From: Dyadobacter sp. 3J3
Lineage (GTDB): Bacteria; Bacteroidota; Bacteroidia; Cytophagales; Spirosomataceae
Reading direction: 5' to 3'
DNA length: 64,000 nt
Assembly (NCBI RefSeq): GCF_009801115.1
Contig: NZ_VTOL01000006.1
Location: 186,001-250,000 of the forward strand
The notes below the pieces were generated by a model. It had not been told where the DNA came from. It did not search any database and saw only the letters and a program-made list of their open reading frames with translations. Both the position numbers and the translations under genes were made by a program. Shown in pieces: positions 27,326-35,558 of this stretch. Within the stretch, counting starts at the first letter, position 1. The number at the start of each line of letters is the position of its first letter.

Positions 27326-28609
27326 ATGCAAAGAAGATTTTTAAAAACTGCCGTACTGTTTGCTGGTTTTGCAGGAATTGGAGCACTACAGGCTTACAAA
27401 GGCATTCCTGAACCTTTTAATATAAATCAAGAAAAAAAGAGTAATGAAGTAGCCAAAGATATTAAACTTCCTGCTGGTTTTTCGGCAACAATTCTGGCCT
27501 CGGACCTAGGGGCGACACGGCATATAGCAGTTGGTAAAAATGGGGATATCTATGTAAAACTGTCAAAGCTGAAAGACGGAAAGGGTATTTATATTTTACG
27601 TGATACCAATAAGGATGGCGTTATCGATGAAAAGAAAATGTTTGGAAATTACCCCGGAACAGGAATTCGGATACAAGGAGGATATTTGTATTCTTCGTCC
27701 AATTCAGGTGTTTATCGATATAAACTCAATGAAAAAGAGGAAATCATAGATACAGATAATCCTGAGAAATTGCTGGATGGCCTGGTTGATAAAGGTCGTG
27801 ATAATGCAAAACCTATTGCACTGGATAAAAATGGCAATATCTATGTTACCGTTGGTTCATACAGCGACGACTGCCGTGTGAAAGGAACTGGAAAGGGGAT
27901 GTCACCTTGTACCGTGCTTGATTCGGCGGGTGGAATCTGGAAATTTAAAGCTGATCAGTTGAACCAGACTTTTTCAGATGGTAAAAGGTATACAACCGGT
28001 TTGAAAAATGCAGTGGGTATTGATTGGGACTTCAAAACGAATAGTCTTTTTGCTACACAGCATGGAAGAGGAAAGTTTGATGATTTTTATCCTCAATATT
28101 ATACTCCGCAGCAAAGTGCGGAATTGCCGGCTGAGACTTTGTTTCAATTAAGTGAAGGTGCAGATGCAGGCTGGCCTTACGTATACTTTGATCATATCCA
28201 GAATAAGAAAATCCTTTCACCTGAATATGGTGGTGATGGAAAGAAAACAGGAGGAGAAAAAGCATTGACACCCGTAGCGGCTTTTCCTGCTCATTTGGGT
28301 CCTAATGCACTGATGTTCTACACAGGAAATATGTTTCCGGCAAGATATAAAAACGGTGCATTCATTGCTTTTCACAATCAATCGGTGCCTTTACATAAAG
28401 GATATATGGTAGCTTTCGTGCCTTTTGTTAACGGAAAAGCGGGTAAATGGGAAATTTTTGCTGACAATTTTGCGGGTGTAGATCTTGCAGCGCCAACAGG
28501 ACCAATTCAGCACAGACCTTGCGGACTTGCGCAAGGGCCGGACGGAGCCCTATATGTCACGGATGATTTAAATGGCACAATCTTTAAGATTGACTATAAG
28601 AAAAAATGA
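27326..28609 (+). CDS. Exported PQQ-dependent sugar dehydrogenase-like (sorbosone/glucose dehydrogenase)
   Basis: A 427-residue exported protein with a six-bladed beta-propeller of the soluble quinoprotein glucose/sorbosone dehydrogenase type. Motifs seen are IKLPAGFSATILA, RHIAVGKNGDIYV, LKNAVGIDWDF, FATQHGRGKFDDF, EGADAGWPYVY and GPDGALYVTDD. The family oxidises sugars or aldehydes with pyrroloquinoline quinone in the periplasm. The signal peptide is KTAVLFAGFAGIGALQA. The ATG at 27326 is chosen over a TTG four codons upstream. No PQQ biosynthesis genes lie in the window. The Cys pair in DDCRVKGTGKGMSPC may form a disulphide. Confidence 0.85.
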   Translation: MQRRFLKTAVLFAGFAGIGALQAYKGIPEPFNINQEKKSNEVAKDIKLPAGFSATILASDLGATRHIAVGKNGDIYVKLSKLKDGKGIYILRDTNKDGVIDEKKMFGNYPGTGIRIQGGYLYSSSNSGVYRYKLNEKEEIIDTDNPEKLLDGLVDKGRDNAKPIALDKNGNIYVTVGSYSDDCRVKGTGKGMSPCTVLDSAGGIWKFKADQLNQTFSDGKRYTTGLKNAVGIDWDFKTNSLFATQHGRGKFDDFYPQYYTPQQSAELPAETLFQLSEGADAGWPYVYFDHIQNKKILSPEYGGDGKKTGGEKALTPVAAFPAHLGPNALMFYTGNMFPARYKNGAFIAFHNQSVPLHKGYMVAFVPFVNGKAGKWEIFADNFAGVDLAAPTGPIQHRPCGLAQGPDGALYVTDDLNGTIFKIDYKKK

Positions 28610-28623
28610 CTTTTCATTAATAA

Positions 28624-28662
28624 AGGTATATCATGAGCAGTTTTTCTGCTTGTGATATACCT
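28624..28662 (+). terminator. Intrinsic terminator
   Basis: A 17-bp imperfect stem (AGGTATATCATGAGCAG with CTGCTTGTGATATACCT) followed by a T-rich tract, 15 bp after the dehydrogenase stop codon. Confidence 0.8.
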
Positions 28663-28732
28663 CTATTTTTTCAATTATTAAAAAAATCAATTTGATTTTA
28701 CCAGCGTGATAAGATTGATTCCCTTCAATTTT

Positions 28733-29971
28733 TTATTGTTTTACGATTTTAGTCGATGCTACATTTCCCATATTATTTGTAACTCTCACAATATACATTC
28801 CCGCTGGCAGGTTTTTAACATTCAGATTGGAAGATAGGTCCGAAGCCACCTTGCTTATGTCATACACATTTACACCAAGAATGTTACTGATCTGAATGCG
28901 CTGGACCAAACTGATGTCATCAACGCTCAGTGTTAGATAATCAACTGCCGGATTTGGATATAAAACAGTTTTCAACGGTATTTTAAATTCTGTGCTCTGG
29001 ATGCGGCTATATGCAAAAGTCTCGTCTTTGTCAATCATTTTCAATCGATACAAATTTGTGCCATTTTCCGGCTTTGTATCTGTATATTGATAAGATACAA
29101 GTGCTGCACTTTCTCCTTTTGCGACTACCGTAGCAAGTTGGTTCCAAAGTTTTCCATTGTTGCTGCGCTGAATTTCGAATCGGTCGCTGTTGGTTTCTGC
29201 GGTTGTGGTCCAGTTAAGCACGCTAGTTTGAGTTTCTGCTTTTTTAGCTGTGAAACTTGTTAACGTTACGGGTAGCGGAGTTTCTGCTGCATAAATAGTA
29301 TTTCCTTGCAGATTAATTGCTCCGGCACCTGACAAAAGCCGACCCTGAACGATTGATCCTAATGACAAACTAATTACTCCACTGGTAATTGCAGTACCTC
29401 TGAAAAATGAAGTGGTCGGAGATGTGTTTTGGTTAAGATTAAAAGCACCATTAATAATAAAATAAACATTATTCCAGGATGCCGAGCCAGTAAGTATAAT
29501 ATTGGCATCAGTCGCTGTAAGTTCACCGCCAATATTAAAAACAAAGATTGAACTAGCATCACCCCCGCCATTAAGTGTAAGATCGCCGGTTAATACCCCA
29601 GAAGTTCCCAAGCAATAATTACCAGGACTTAAAGTTGCTCCGTTTCCGAAGGTAGTACTCAGTGTTTGACAAGTACCTCCACTTGCACTAAATGACGCAA
29701 GTACATTAGTAATCTCTGTTTCTGCATTTATAGAAGTTTGATCGCCAAAGTGGGACTGCCCTGAATAAGATATAGAAGACCCTGTAGTAGTTCCTGTATG
29801 TGTACCCACAGCTCCCTTTACTGTGGTTGTTCCACCATTGGTTATAGTACCACTTCCGGTAAATACCCCAAATTCAGATGCAACAGGAATTGCAGGTGCC
29901 TGTGCGGAAGTTTCTCCGTATAGAAAAAGCGATGTAGCTACCGCCAATACTAATTTGTAATGCTTTGTCAT
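28733..29971 (-). CDS. Ice-binding-type (DUF3494) protein with T9SS sorting tail
   Basis: A 412-residue exported protein. After a signal peptide (LFLYGETSAQ) comes a DUF3494 beta-solenoid domain, residues about 25-235, rich in Ser, Thr, Gly and Asn (ASEFGVFTGSGTITNGG, GDLTLNGGGDASSIFVFNIG, GRLLSGAGAINL). DUF3494 proteins include ice-binding and ice-recrystallisation-inhibiting adhesins of cold-living microbes, though not all bind ice. Then a fibronectin-like region (SFTAKKAETQTSVLNWTT) leads to a Por-secretion C-terminal tail (VLYPNPAVDYLTL to the end), so the product is probably exported by T9SS to the cell surface or medium. Confidence 0.92.
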   Translation of the reverse strand: MTKHYKLVLAVATSLFLYGETSAQAPAIPVASEFGVFTGSGTITNGGTTTVKGAVGTHTGTTTGSSISYSGQSHFGDQTSINAETEITNVLASFSASGGTCQTLSTTFGNGATLSPGNYCLGTSGVLTGDLTLNGGGDASSIFVFNIGGELTATDANIILTGSASWNNVYFIINGAFNLNQNTSPTTSFFRGTAITSGVISLSLGSIVQGRLLSGAGAINLQGNTIYAAETPLPVTLTSFTAKKAETQTSVLNWTTTAETNSDRFEIQRSNNGKLWNQLATVVAKGESAALVSYQYTDTKPENGTNLYRLKMIDKDETFAYSRIQSTEFKIPLKTVLYPNPAVDYLTLSVDDISLVQRIQISNILGVNVYDISKVASDLSSNLNVKNLPAGMYIVRVTNNMGNVASTKIVKQ

Positions 29972-30069
29972 ATTAGTTCTAATTTGTTGAGTGAATTAAT
30001 TTTACTTAACAAATTTCGAACCTTTATAAAGGCAATCGATTATATAATATTAACTAATCGTTATATAAT

Positions 30070-30630
30070 TCACACATTTTCAAGAGTGGTCCTTTTCTTG
30101 TTTTTTAGGTGTTTGTAGAAGGTTGGCGTTAAGCCAGTCACTTTTTTAAATTGAAATGAAAGATGCGCAACGCTACTATAATTAAGTTTATAGGAAATTT
30201 CAGTCAGGTTCAATTCATCGTAAAGAAGATACTCCTTTACGCGTTCGATTTTATGTGCGATGATAAATTGTTCGATTGTGGTTCCGGTGGATTCTGAGAA
30301 TAGATTGGCCAGGTAGGTGTAATCATGATTGAGCTTTTCACTGATATAATCAGAGTTTTTAACTTTGGCAAGTTCACCAGAGTAGTGCACCATTTCCACG
30401 ATCACATTTTTTATTCTTTCAATAAGTACTGCTTTTTTATCTTCCATCAGCTCAAGACCTGCTTTTAGCAGCTCAATCCTTAGCCGGTTAAGTTGAGGAA
30501 AAGTTAAATTTTCTTTAATTTCTACCTCTCCCAAATCAACGGTTCCGTAATGAAGTCCCAGTTTATTTAATTTTTGCTGGACAATCATTTTACAGCGAAA
30601 GCTGACCATATATTTAATGTAAAGTTTCAA
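30070..30630 (-). CDS. AraC-family helix-turn-helix regulator
   Basis: A 186-residue regulator with an AraC-type double HTH at the C-terminus (TIEQFIIAHKIERVKEYLLY, LNLTEISYKLNYSSVAHLSF, FKKVTGLTPTFYKHL). The N-terminal 90 residues (VSFRCKMIVQQKLNKLGL onward) are a short domain common to a compact Bacteroidota subgroup, too small for a cupin sensor. It is orphan in this place, between the ice-binding-type gene and the cyclase gene. Its targets are unknown. Confidence 0.88.
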   Translation of the reverse strand: MKLYIKYMVSFRCKMIVQQKLNKLGLHYGTVDLGEVEIKENLTFPQLNRLRIELLKAGLELMEDKKAVLIERIKNVIVEMVHYSGELAKVKNSDYISEKLNHDYTYLANLFSESTGTTIEQFIIAHKIERVKEYLLYDELNLTEISYKLNYSSVAHLSFQFKKVTGLTPTFYKHLKNKKRTTLENV

Positions 30631-30849
30631 TTCATCCGTTGCTAATGGTGGAAAGATTTTTTTAGCCTATTGCACAATTTTAGGAAATCTAGGGCAGGTA
30701 TCATGCCAAGGAAAACCGGAATTTTTTAAATATAAAAATTTAATAGTATTTAACTAGAAAATAATCATTTCCTGGCGTAAATTTTCCTTTTTTATATAAT
30801 AAATATTTTTAAAGTACAATTTATTTCTAATTACCGTTTAAATAGAAAA

Positions 30850-30882
30850 ATCCCCGCTAGTCATTTGAAGACTAACAGGGAT
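30850..30882 (-). terminator. Terminator-like hairpin of the cyclase gene
   Basis: Arms ATCCCCGCTAGTC and GACTAACAGGGAT pair with G-U positions; on the minus strand A/T-rich sequence follows. It lies about 45 bp after the stop at 30928. Confidence 0.6.
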
Positions 30883-30927
30883 ATGGTATTAAAAAGAGAT
30901 TGTGTTTAATTTTAGTTATATTTTATT

Positions 30928-31806
30928 TTATTGAAGTGTAGCAAATGCCCGCACTGGGAATGTTCCTGCACCTTTAAACTTGGGTGGAACGGCGCTAAAC
31001 TGGTAATTTTCTTTTGGAAGTTTGTCCAGATTACACAAATGTTCAACGATCAGAATTTCTGATCCCAGTAATGTCGTATGTACCGGACGGCTTTTTCCTC
31101 TTGTATCATCAATATTATGGCTGTCGATGCCTACAAGTTTTACTTTACAATCACGTAAATATTCCGCGGCATCCAGACTCAGGAATGGATGGTTTTCGAA
31201 ATATTGATCCGTATTCCAGTTTTTTGACCAGTCGGTTCTAACCATAACCGCCTTATTTCTCAAATCCAGGTTTTTGAAATATTCCGCACCAATAGATAGG
31301 ACATCAGGCACGAAAACCGTTACAGCATCCAGATTTGCGAACGCATCAAGCTCAACTTCCGAAAGATCTTTTCCGTGTTCAAAACGGTGGAAAGGACAAT
31401 CTATATAGGTACCGGTGTTGGTTACCATTTCAATTTTCCCGATCTGGAATTCAGTTCCTTCTTCATAATTGGCTTTTGATTTTTCACGGCTCAGATAATC
31501 ACAAATAATAGGAGCGGGCAGGCCTTTGTAAGTAATCAGTCCGTCAAAAATGACGTGGCTAAGATCAATAAACCTTGGATCTGAAAATGGGGGTGACGCT
31601 ATACGTTTATGGTTTTCTTCAATATATTTTTTGTTTAGAATACTAACTTTCCCAACCATAAGCAAGTTTAAATCATTGACAATAAAATCAGCCAGTTCTT
31701 CATCGGAAATGCTATCTGACTGAATATCAAGCCTGAAATCCTGCCCCTGGATGCCACCGCCATTTGTAAATTCTATTTCAAAATCAAATACCACTCTTTT
31801 GTCCAT
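30928..31806 (-). CDS. Cyclase family protein (kynurenine-formamidase-like)
   Basis: A 292-residue predicted hydrolase of the cyclase family (PF04199). Core motifs are FIDLSHVIFDGL near residue 79, the metal-binding loop TGTYIDCPFHRFEHG near 133-147, and GIDSHNIDD. In kynurenine formamidase the loop is usually H-G-T-H-x-D-x-P-x-H; here the second His is Tyr, a variant seen in part of the family. The first about 75 residues form an extra N-terminal part (VVFDFEIEFTNGGGIQGQDF) outside the cyclase core. There is no signal peptide. The substrate is unknown. An amidohydrolase gene begins just upstream on the same strand (gap 62 bp). Confidence 0.82.
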   Translation of the reverse strand: MDKRVVFDFEIEFTNGGGIQGQDFRLDIQSDSISDEELADFIVNDLNLLMVGKVSILNKKYIEENHKRIASPPFSDPRFIDLSHVIFDGLITYKGLPAPIICDYLSREKSKANYEEGTEFQIGKIEMVTNTGTYIDCPFHRFEHGKDLSEVELDAFANLDAVTVFVPDVLSIGAEYFKNLDLRNKAVMVRTDWSKNWNTDQYFENHPFLSLDAAEYLRDCKVKLVGIDSHNIDDTRGKSRPVHTTLLGSEILIVEHLCNLDKLPKENYQFSAVPPKFKGAGTFPVRAFATLQ

Positions 31807-31868
31807 AAGTTGAAAATTCCGGTTCTGTGACCTGTGTGGTTAAATTATTTCAATGTGGTAATATATTT

Positions 31869-33131
31869 TCAATCTTTGAAAATAACGCCGTTTTTCATCA
31901 CCAGTTTCACGCTGCGGATTACGCTGATATTGACTTCCGGTTTTCCTTCAACAACGACTAAATCAGCTAAGAATCCCGGTTTAATTTGTCCAAGATTATC
32001 CTGATGAAAAACCTTTGCATTCACAGATGTTGCGGAACGCAGCACATCAATCGGCTTCATTCCATATTCTGCCATCATTTCCAACTCACGTGCATTGTCG
32101 CCATGTGAGAAAACGCCAACATCACCGCCAGTACAAATTGTGACTCTGGCGTCCATTGCACTTTTAAAGGTTATCCTTTTATTTTTGATTTTTTCGGGTT
32201 CCGGATCAGTACCTTTTTTCCAGCCCCGGTATTGGCTGGTGGCATCTCCGGCAGCAATTGTAGGACATAAGGCAACACCATGCTCACGCATCATTTTGAA
32301 GATTTCGGTTGTCCCGCCGTCGCCATGTTCAATCGTTTCAACACCACCCAAAATTGCCCTTTTCATTCCTTCTTCGCTGCTTGCGTGGGCTACAACAGGT
32401 CTGCCGCTGCTTTTTGCAGTTTCAACAATCAGTTTGATTTCGTCGACGGAAAATGTAGGTCTTGTCTCTCCATTTACTCCCCAGCGGTAATCCGCATAGA
32501 TTTTGATGACGTCCGCACCTTTTCCTATCTGGCTTCTGACCGCTTTGATAAGATCCTGTCCATCTGCTTCCTCTGCTCCCTGGGGAATGTTAATATCTGC
32601 GCTAAAACCTTTTGGCCCGTAACTTCCCGAGGCGATCAACGCTTTGGTGGCAATGATCATGCGCGGGCCTGGAATTATTCCCTGATTAATGGCCTGTTTT
32701 AGTCCAAAATCATCATATTCTGCGCCTTCTGTTCCCAGATCACGAACGGTTGTGAATCCGGCCATTAAGGTTTTTTTTGCATGTGATGTTGCGCGTGCGG
32801 TTCTGTAAGATCGGGATTCTTTTAGAACCTGATCATCCCAAGGTGTTTCATTATAGGGATGTAAAAAAAGATGAGAATGTCCTTCGATAAATCCGGGAAG
32901 CAATGTGCATCCTTTTAAGTCTATAACCTCAGTATTTTGAGAATCAAAGGTTAGCTCAGCTGCCGGTCCAACGGAAGAGATTTTTTCGTTTTTAATCAGA
33001 ACTGCCCAGTTTTCATGTATTTCTTGTCCGTCAAAAATCCTATCGGGACGAAGTAAATAAGTTTTTTGAGCGAAAAGATTGTTCGCCAGAAATGATAAGA
33101 AAAATATAGAAAGAAGGAAGTTGGATCTCAT
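31869..33131 (-). CDS. Exported amidohydrolase family protein
   Basis: A 420-residue enzyme with a signal peptide (SFLANNLFAQ) and the amidohydrolase TIM-barrel. Metal ligands are seen in GFIEGHSHLFLHP, VVAHASSEEG and TIEHGDGGT, a lysine that may be carbamylated in VIKIYADY, and a later Asp in ICTGGDVGVFSHG. It resembles prolidase/imidazolonepropionase-like exported hydrolases acting on peptides or cyclic amides. The C-terminal GFLADLVVVEG is typical. The protein is probably periplasmic. The cyclase gene follows, so a two-gene transcript is possible. Confidence 0.9.
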   Translation of the reverse strand: MRSNFLLSIFFLSFLANNLFAQKTYLLRPDRIFDGQEIHENWAVLIKNEKISSVGPAAELTFDSQNTEVIDLKGCTLLPGFIEGHSHLFLHPYNETPWDDQVLKESRSYRTARATSHAKKTLMAGFTTVRDLGTEGAEYDDFGLKQAINQGIIPGPRMIIATKALIASGSYGPKGFSADINIPQGAEEADGQDLIKAVRSQIGKGADVIKIYADYRWGVNGETRPTFSVDEIKLIVETAKSSGRPVVAHASSEEGMKRAILGGVETIEHGDGGTTEIFKMMREHGVALCPTIAAGDATSQYRGWKKGTDPEPEKIKNKRITFKSAMDARVTICTGGDVGVFSHGDNARELEMMAEYGMKPIDVLRSATSVNAKVFHQDNLGQIKPGFLADLVVVEGKPEVNISVIRSVKLVMKNGVIFKD

Positions 33132-33480
33132 AAAACAAAAATAGCGAAACCAACTTTAAATAGACTGTTTCTCTGTGAAGTTTTGGTTACACGGAGAACC
33201 ACGGAGAAAGTAAGAGGTACACGGAGTTTTATTTTTCATAATTCAATTTCAGAAAATCTCTCTGATTATCTTTTTTACTTATTTCTCTGTGTAACAAAAC
33301 TAAGAAGTTGCAATTATCTCAGGTAAAGGTTACACAGAGAACCACTGAGAAAGAAAGAGAGCCACAGCATTTTTTGTTTAAAAAAAAACGCTGTGGCTCT
33401 CTTTCTTAACCGCGCGACGGCCGCTCATAATGCCTCTGTACAATAACACAAGAATATAGAGATGAGTAATATTTGTTTTA
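33132..33480. repeat. Intergenic repeats and long hairpin
   Basis: No gene is seen. A 33-bp direct repeat (33185-33217 and 33328-33360; 29 of 33 bases equal) begins GGTTACACGGAGAACCAC and ends in an AAGAG run. Inverted pieces of the same unit occur at about 33170-33180 and 33281-33299 (TTTCTCTGTG). A hairpin with an 18-bp perfect stem follows: arms 33351-33368 and 33390-33407 (GCCACAGC / GCTGTGGC core), joined by an A/T loop that extends pairing. It probably terminates the DUF1080 transcript. Confidence 0.65.
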
Positions 33481-34269
33481 TCAGAAATCAGTATTTGCTT
33501 CTTTTATCACTTCCGGCTTAATCCAGATATTTCTGAAATAAACATTATGTCCTTCCGATTGTAATTTCAATCCGCCAGGTACATCCGTAATTCCCTTGCC
33601 ACCATCGTTGCCACCATCAATTCCAGAATTTGGTCCACCCCAAACCTGCGTAATTGAATGGTTGGTATGTACTTTTTTCCCATTGAAATATAAAGTTACC
33701 AAAGGTTTTTCCACCAGTTTTCCATCTTTGAAACGTGCCGCCCGAAACTGGATGTCATATGCATTCCACTTTCCAACACCGTTGTAGGCATAGTACGGAG
33801 ACTTTGTTTCATTAATAATTGCCGCCATTCCGTGAGAAGTAGTGTCTCCGTCAAGCACCTGGATTTCATAACGGTTTTGTAGGTAAACACCACTATTTCC
33901 ACCTTCTTTTGTAATGAAAAACTCAACATGCGCCCGGAAATCGCGGAATTCTTTTTTCGTTACAATATCCGCTGAACCGTATAATCCTCCGGCTGCTGCG
34001 GGGTCAAAACAATTGACTACTGTTCCTTTGTCTGTTGGATCGTCCACAACAGTCCATTTTATAGGCAATTCAGCTTTTAAACGCGGACCTTTCCAATAAG
34101 TCCATTTATCGTCCAGCATTTTACGGGAGCCATCCATGAAAACTTCCGCGCCTTTTTCTGGTTTGGTTCCAACGCCAACTTGCGCGTTTGCTGAACTAAA
34201 AAAGACTACACTGACTACTGCGATGGAAAGTATGCGGTTTATGTTTGTATTGAGCATATGTTTTGACAT
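33481..34269 (-). CDS. Exported DUF1080 (3-keto-disaccharide hydrolase-like) protein
   Basis: About 262 residues with signal peptide (VVFFSSANAQ) and a DUF1080/concanavalin-fold domain. Seen are WTVVDDPTDKGTV, FRDFRAHVEFFI, GNSGVYLQNRYEIQVLD, WNAYDIQFRAARF and KLQSEGHNVYFRNIWIKP. Members of this family cleave 3-keto-glycosides or simply bind carbohydrate outside the cell. Start choice is uncertain: the ATG at 34269 (MSKHMLN) or that at 34257 fits the signal peptide better than the one at 34302. The gene is followed by a strong hairpin. Confidence 0.87.
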   Translation of the reverse strand: MSKHMLNTNINRILSIAVVSVVFFSSANAQVGVGTKPEKGAEVFMDGSRKMLDDKWTYWKGPRLKAELPIKWTVVDDPTDKGTVVNCFDPAAAGGLYGSADIVTKKEFRDFRAHVEFFITKEGGNSGVYLQNRYEIQVLDGDTTSHGMAAIINETKSPYYAYNGVGKWNAYDIQFRAARFKDGKLVEKPLVTLYFNGKKVHTNHSITQVWGGPNSGIDGGNDGGKGITDVPGGLKLQSEGHNVYFRNIWIKPEVIKEANTDF

Positions 34270-34456
34270 TTTTAATATGGATGAGATGAAAACAATCAAC
34301 ATTTAATATAAAGCAAATATCTCTTCATAATACTCCCCGCGTTCAAACCCTGCGCTACAATGTAATTCGAACCTTCGGCCATTTATAGTGTAGATCGTAA
34401 TTCTGTTGCAATTGTAATTGTTTATGGTCAATCACTATATTTTAGGTTAAAAAGGG

Positions 34457-34501
34457 CCGTAGGCCTGACCGACATTGTAGCAATGGGTTTTAACCCGTTG
34501 T
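34457..34501 (-). repeat. REP-like palindromic repeat, copy 3
   Basis: On the minus strand this reads CAACGGGTTAAAACCCATTG followed by CTACAATGTCGGTCAGGCCT and ACGGC. It matches the two copies at 51481-51605 in both the palindrome and the 3' flank, in reverse orientation. Confidence 0.8.
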
Positions 34502-34555
34502 CGATTTTAGCATGTTAAGTTTTGAAACGTTGTTGGTTCCAATCCATTTATACGA

Positions 34556-35317
34556 TCATTTCACCTTCACATAAAAATGTGAAATATTATTCTTGCCTGT
34601 ATGGCGTTCGTCAACCTGGATTGTTTTTATTGATCTTATCAAATCAAGTAATTTTTTATGTCCATAATTTCTGGGGTCAAATTCCGGTCTCTTTTTAAGA
34701 ATCATATTTCCTAAAACGCCAAGAAAAATCCAGCCATCTTCGTCTGCAATATCATTGATGCTTTCGGAAATTAATTTTATAAGTCCTTTATCAATTTTTG
34801 AAACAGGTGCTACTTCTTCTTTGATAGAGACTCCCGATTTGGAAGTTTCCGGCGTAGGCGTTTCTACTTTAACCTCCTTTTTTAGTATTTCGATATAAAT
34901 GAATTTGTTACAGGCAGCGATAAAGGCAGACGGCGTTTTCTTCTCACCAATTCCAAAAACTTTCATACCCGCTTCCCGAAGCCTGGTAGCCAATCTTGTA
35001 AAATCGCTATCGCTGGAAACGATACAAAATCCATCTACATTTCCCGTGTAAAGAATATCCATCGCATCAATGATCAAAGCAGAATCGGAAGAGTTTTTAC
35101 CGGATGTATAGCTATATTGCTGAATAGGCGTAATAGCATTTTCAAGTAACACCGTTTTCCAGCCAGAGAGTGTAGGTTTTGTCCAGTCCCCATAAATTCG
35201 CTTGAAAGTTGGTGTGCCATAAATTGCAATTTCTTCCAACATACCTTTTACATTTGAGTAAGGTACGTTGTCCGCATCAATCAATACGGCGAGTCTTAAT
35301 TCTCTGGTAGTTTCCAT
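34556..35317 (-). CDS. NYN-domain and OST-HTH protein (LabA/MARF1-like)
   Basis: A 253-residue protein with an N-terminal NYN/PIN-like nuclease domain (VLIDADNVPY, DSALIIDAMDILYTG, VSSDSDFTRLATRLRE with its conserved Asp residues) and a C-terminal OST-HTH/LOTUS domain (about 170-250: GLIKLISESINDIADEDGW, FDPRNYGHKKLLDLI). The linker is Lys, Pro and Thr rich. NYN domains are RNases and OST-HTH domains bind RNA, so this is a candidate RNA-processing factor. No toxin-antitoxin or phage genes adjoin. Confidence 0.9.
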   Translation of the reverse strand: METTRELRLAVLIDADNVPYSNVKGMLEEIAIYGTPTFKRIYGDWTKPTLSGWKTVLLENAITPIQQYSYTSGKNSSDSALIIDAMDILYTGNVDGFCIVSSDSDFTRLATRLREAGMKVFGIGEKKTPSAFIAACNKFIYIEILKKEVKVETPTPETSKSGVSIKEEVAPVSKIDKGLIKLISESINDIADEDGWIFLGVLGNMILKKRPEFDPRNYGHKKLLDLIRSIKTIQVDERHTGKNNISHFYVKVK

Positions 35318-35385
35318 GAGCGTAAAAGTAACGGAAAATGAGGAAGTGGCAAAGAGCTTTGTGAGTCAGGAACATGGAGTGAATA

Positions 35386-35502
35386 TCAGCCATTCTCTCC
35401 CAAAATCATTGCATATTCATAGCTGACCAGTCCAGGCTTGATCACCCAGGTCTGTTGATTGTCCAGTTTAGACGATTTTTTAACTCTTGCTGTAAATTCC
35501 AT
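35386..35502 (-). CDS. Possible small protein or gene remnant, 38 residues
   Basis: A short frame from ATG at 35500-35502 to TGA at 35386-35388. The product begins MEFTARVKKSSKLD and ends YEYAMILGENG. The amino-acid mix is protein-like (QQTWVIKPGLVSYEY), and it occupies an otherwise gene-free gap between the NYN gene and the phytase-like gene. I recognise no family. It may be the relic of a longer gene. Confidence is low because of its length. Confidence 0.3.
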   Translation of the reverse strand: MEFTARVKKSSKLDNQQTWVIKPGLVSYEYAMILGENG

Positions 35503-35522
35503 ATTATCTGCCGTATCTATAC

Positions 35523-35530
35523 TATTTTTG
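35523..35530 (+). promoter_or_regulatory. Bacteroidota -7 element TATTTTTG
   Basis: A perfect TAnnTTTG lies 28 bp before the ATG at 35559. No TTG stands at the usual -33 distance, so the promoter may need an activator or be weak. Confidence 0.4.
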
Positions 35531-35558
35531 TCTGCTCCTCAATAAAAACGTTTTCCAA

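Noticed and set aside
32095..32490. Plus-strand 131-codon frame inside the amidohydrolase gene
   Set aside because: Antisense shadow of a well-supported enzyme; Ser/Pro-rich and without a family pattern.
34360..34400. TTCGAACCTTCGG looked like a tRNA T-loop region
   Set aside because: No acceptor stem, anticodon arm or D-arm pairs could be placed around it.
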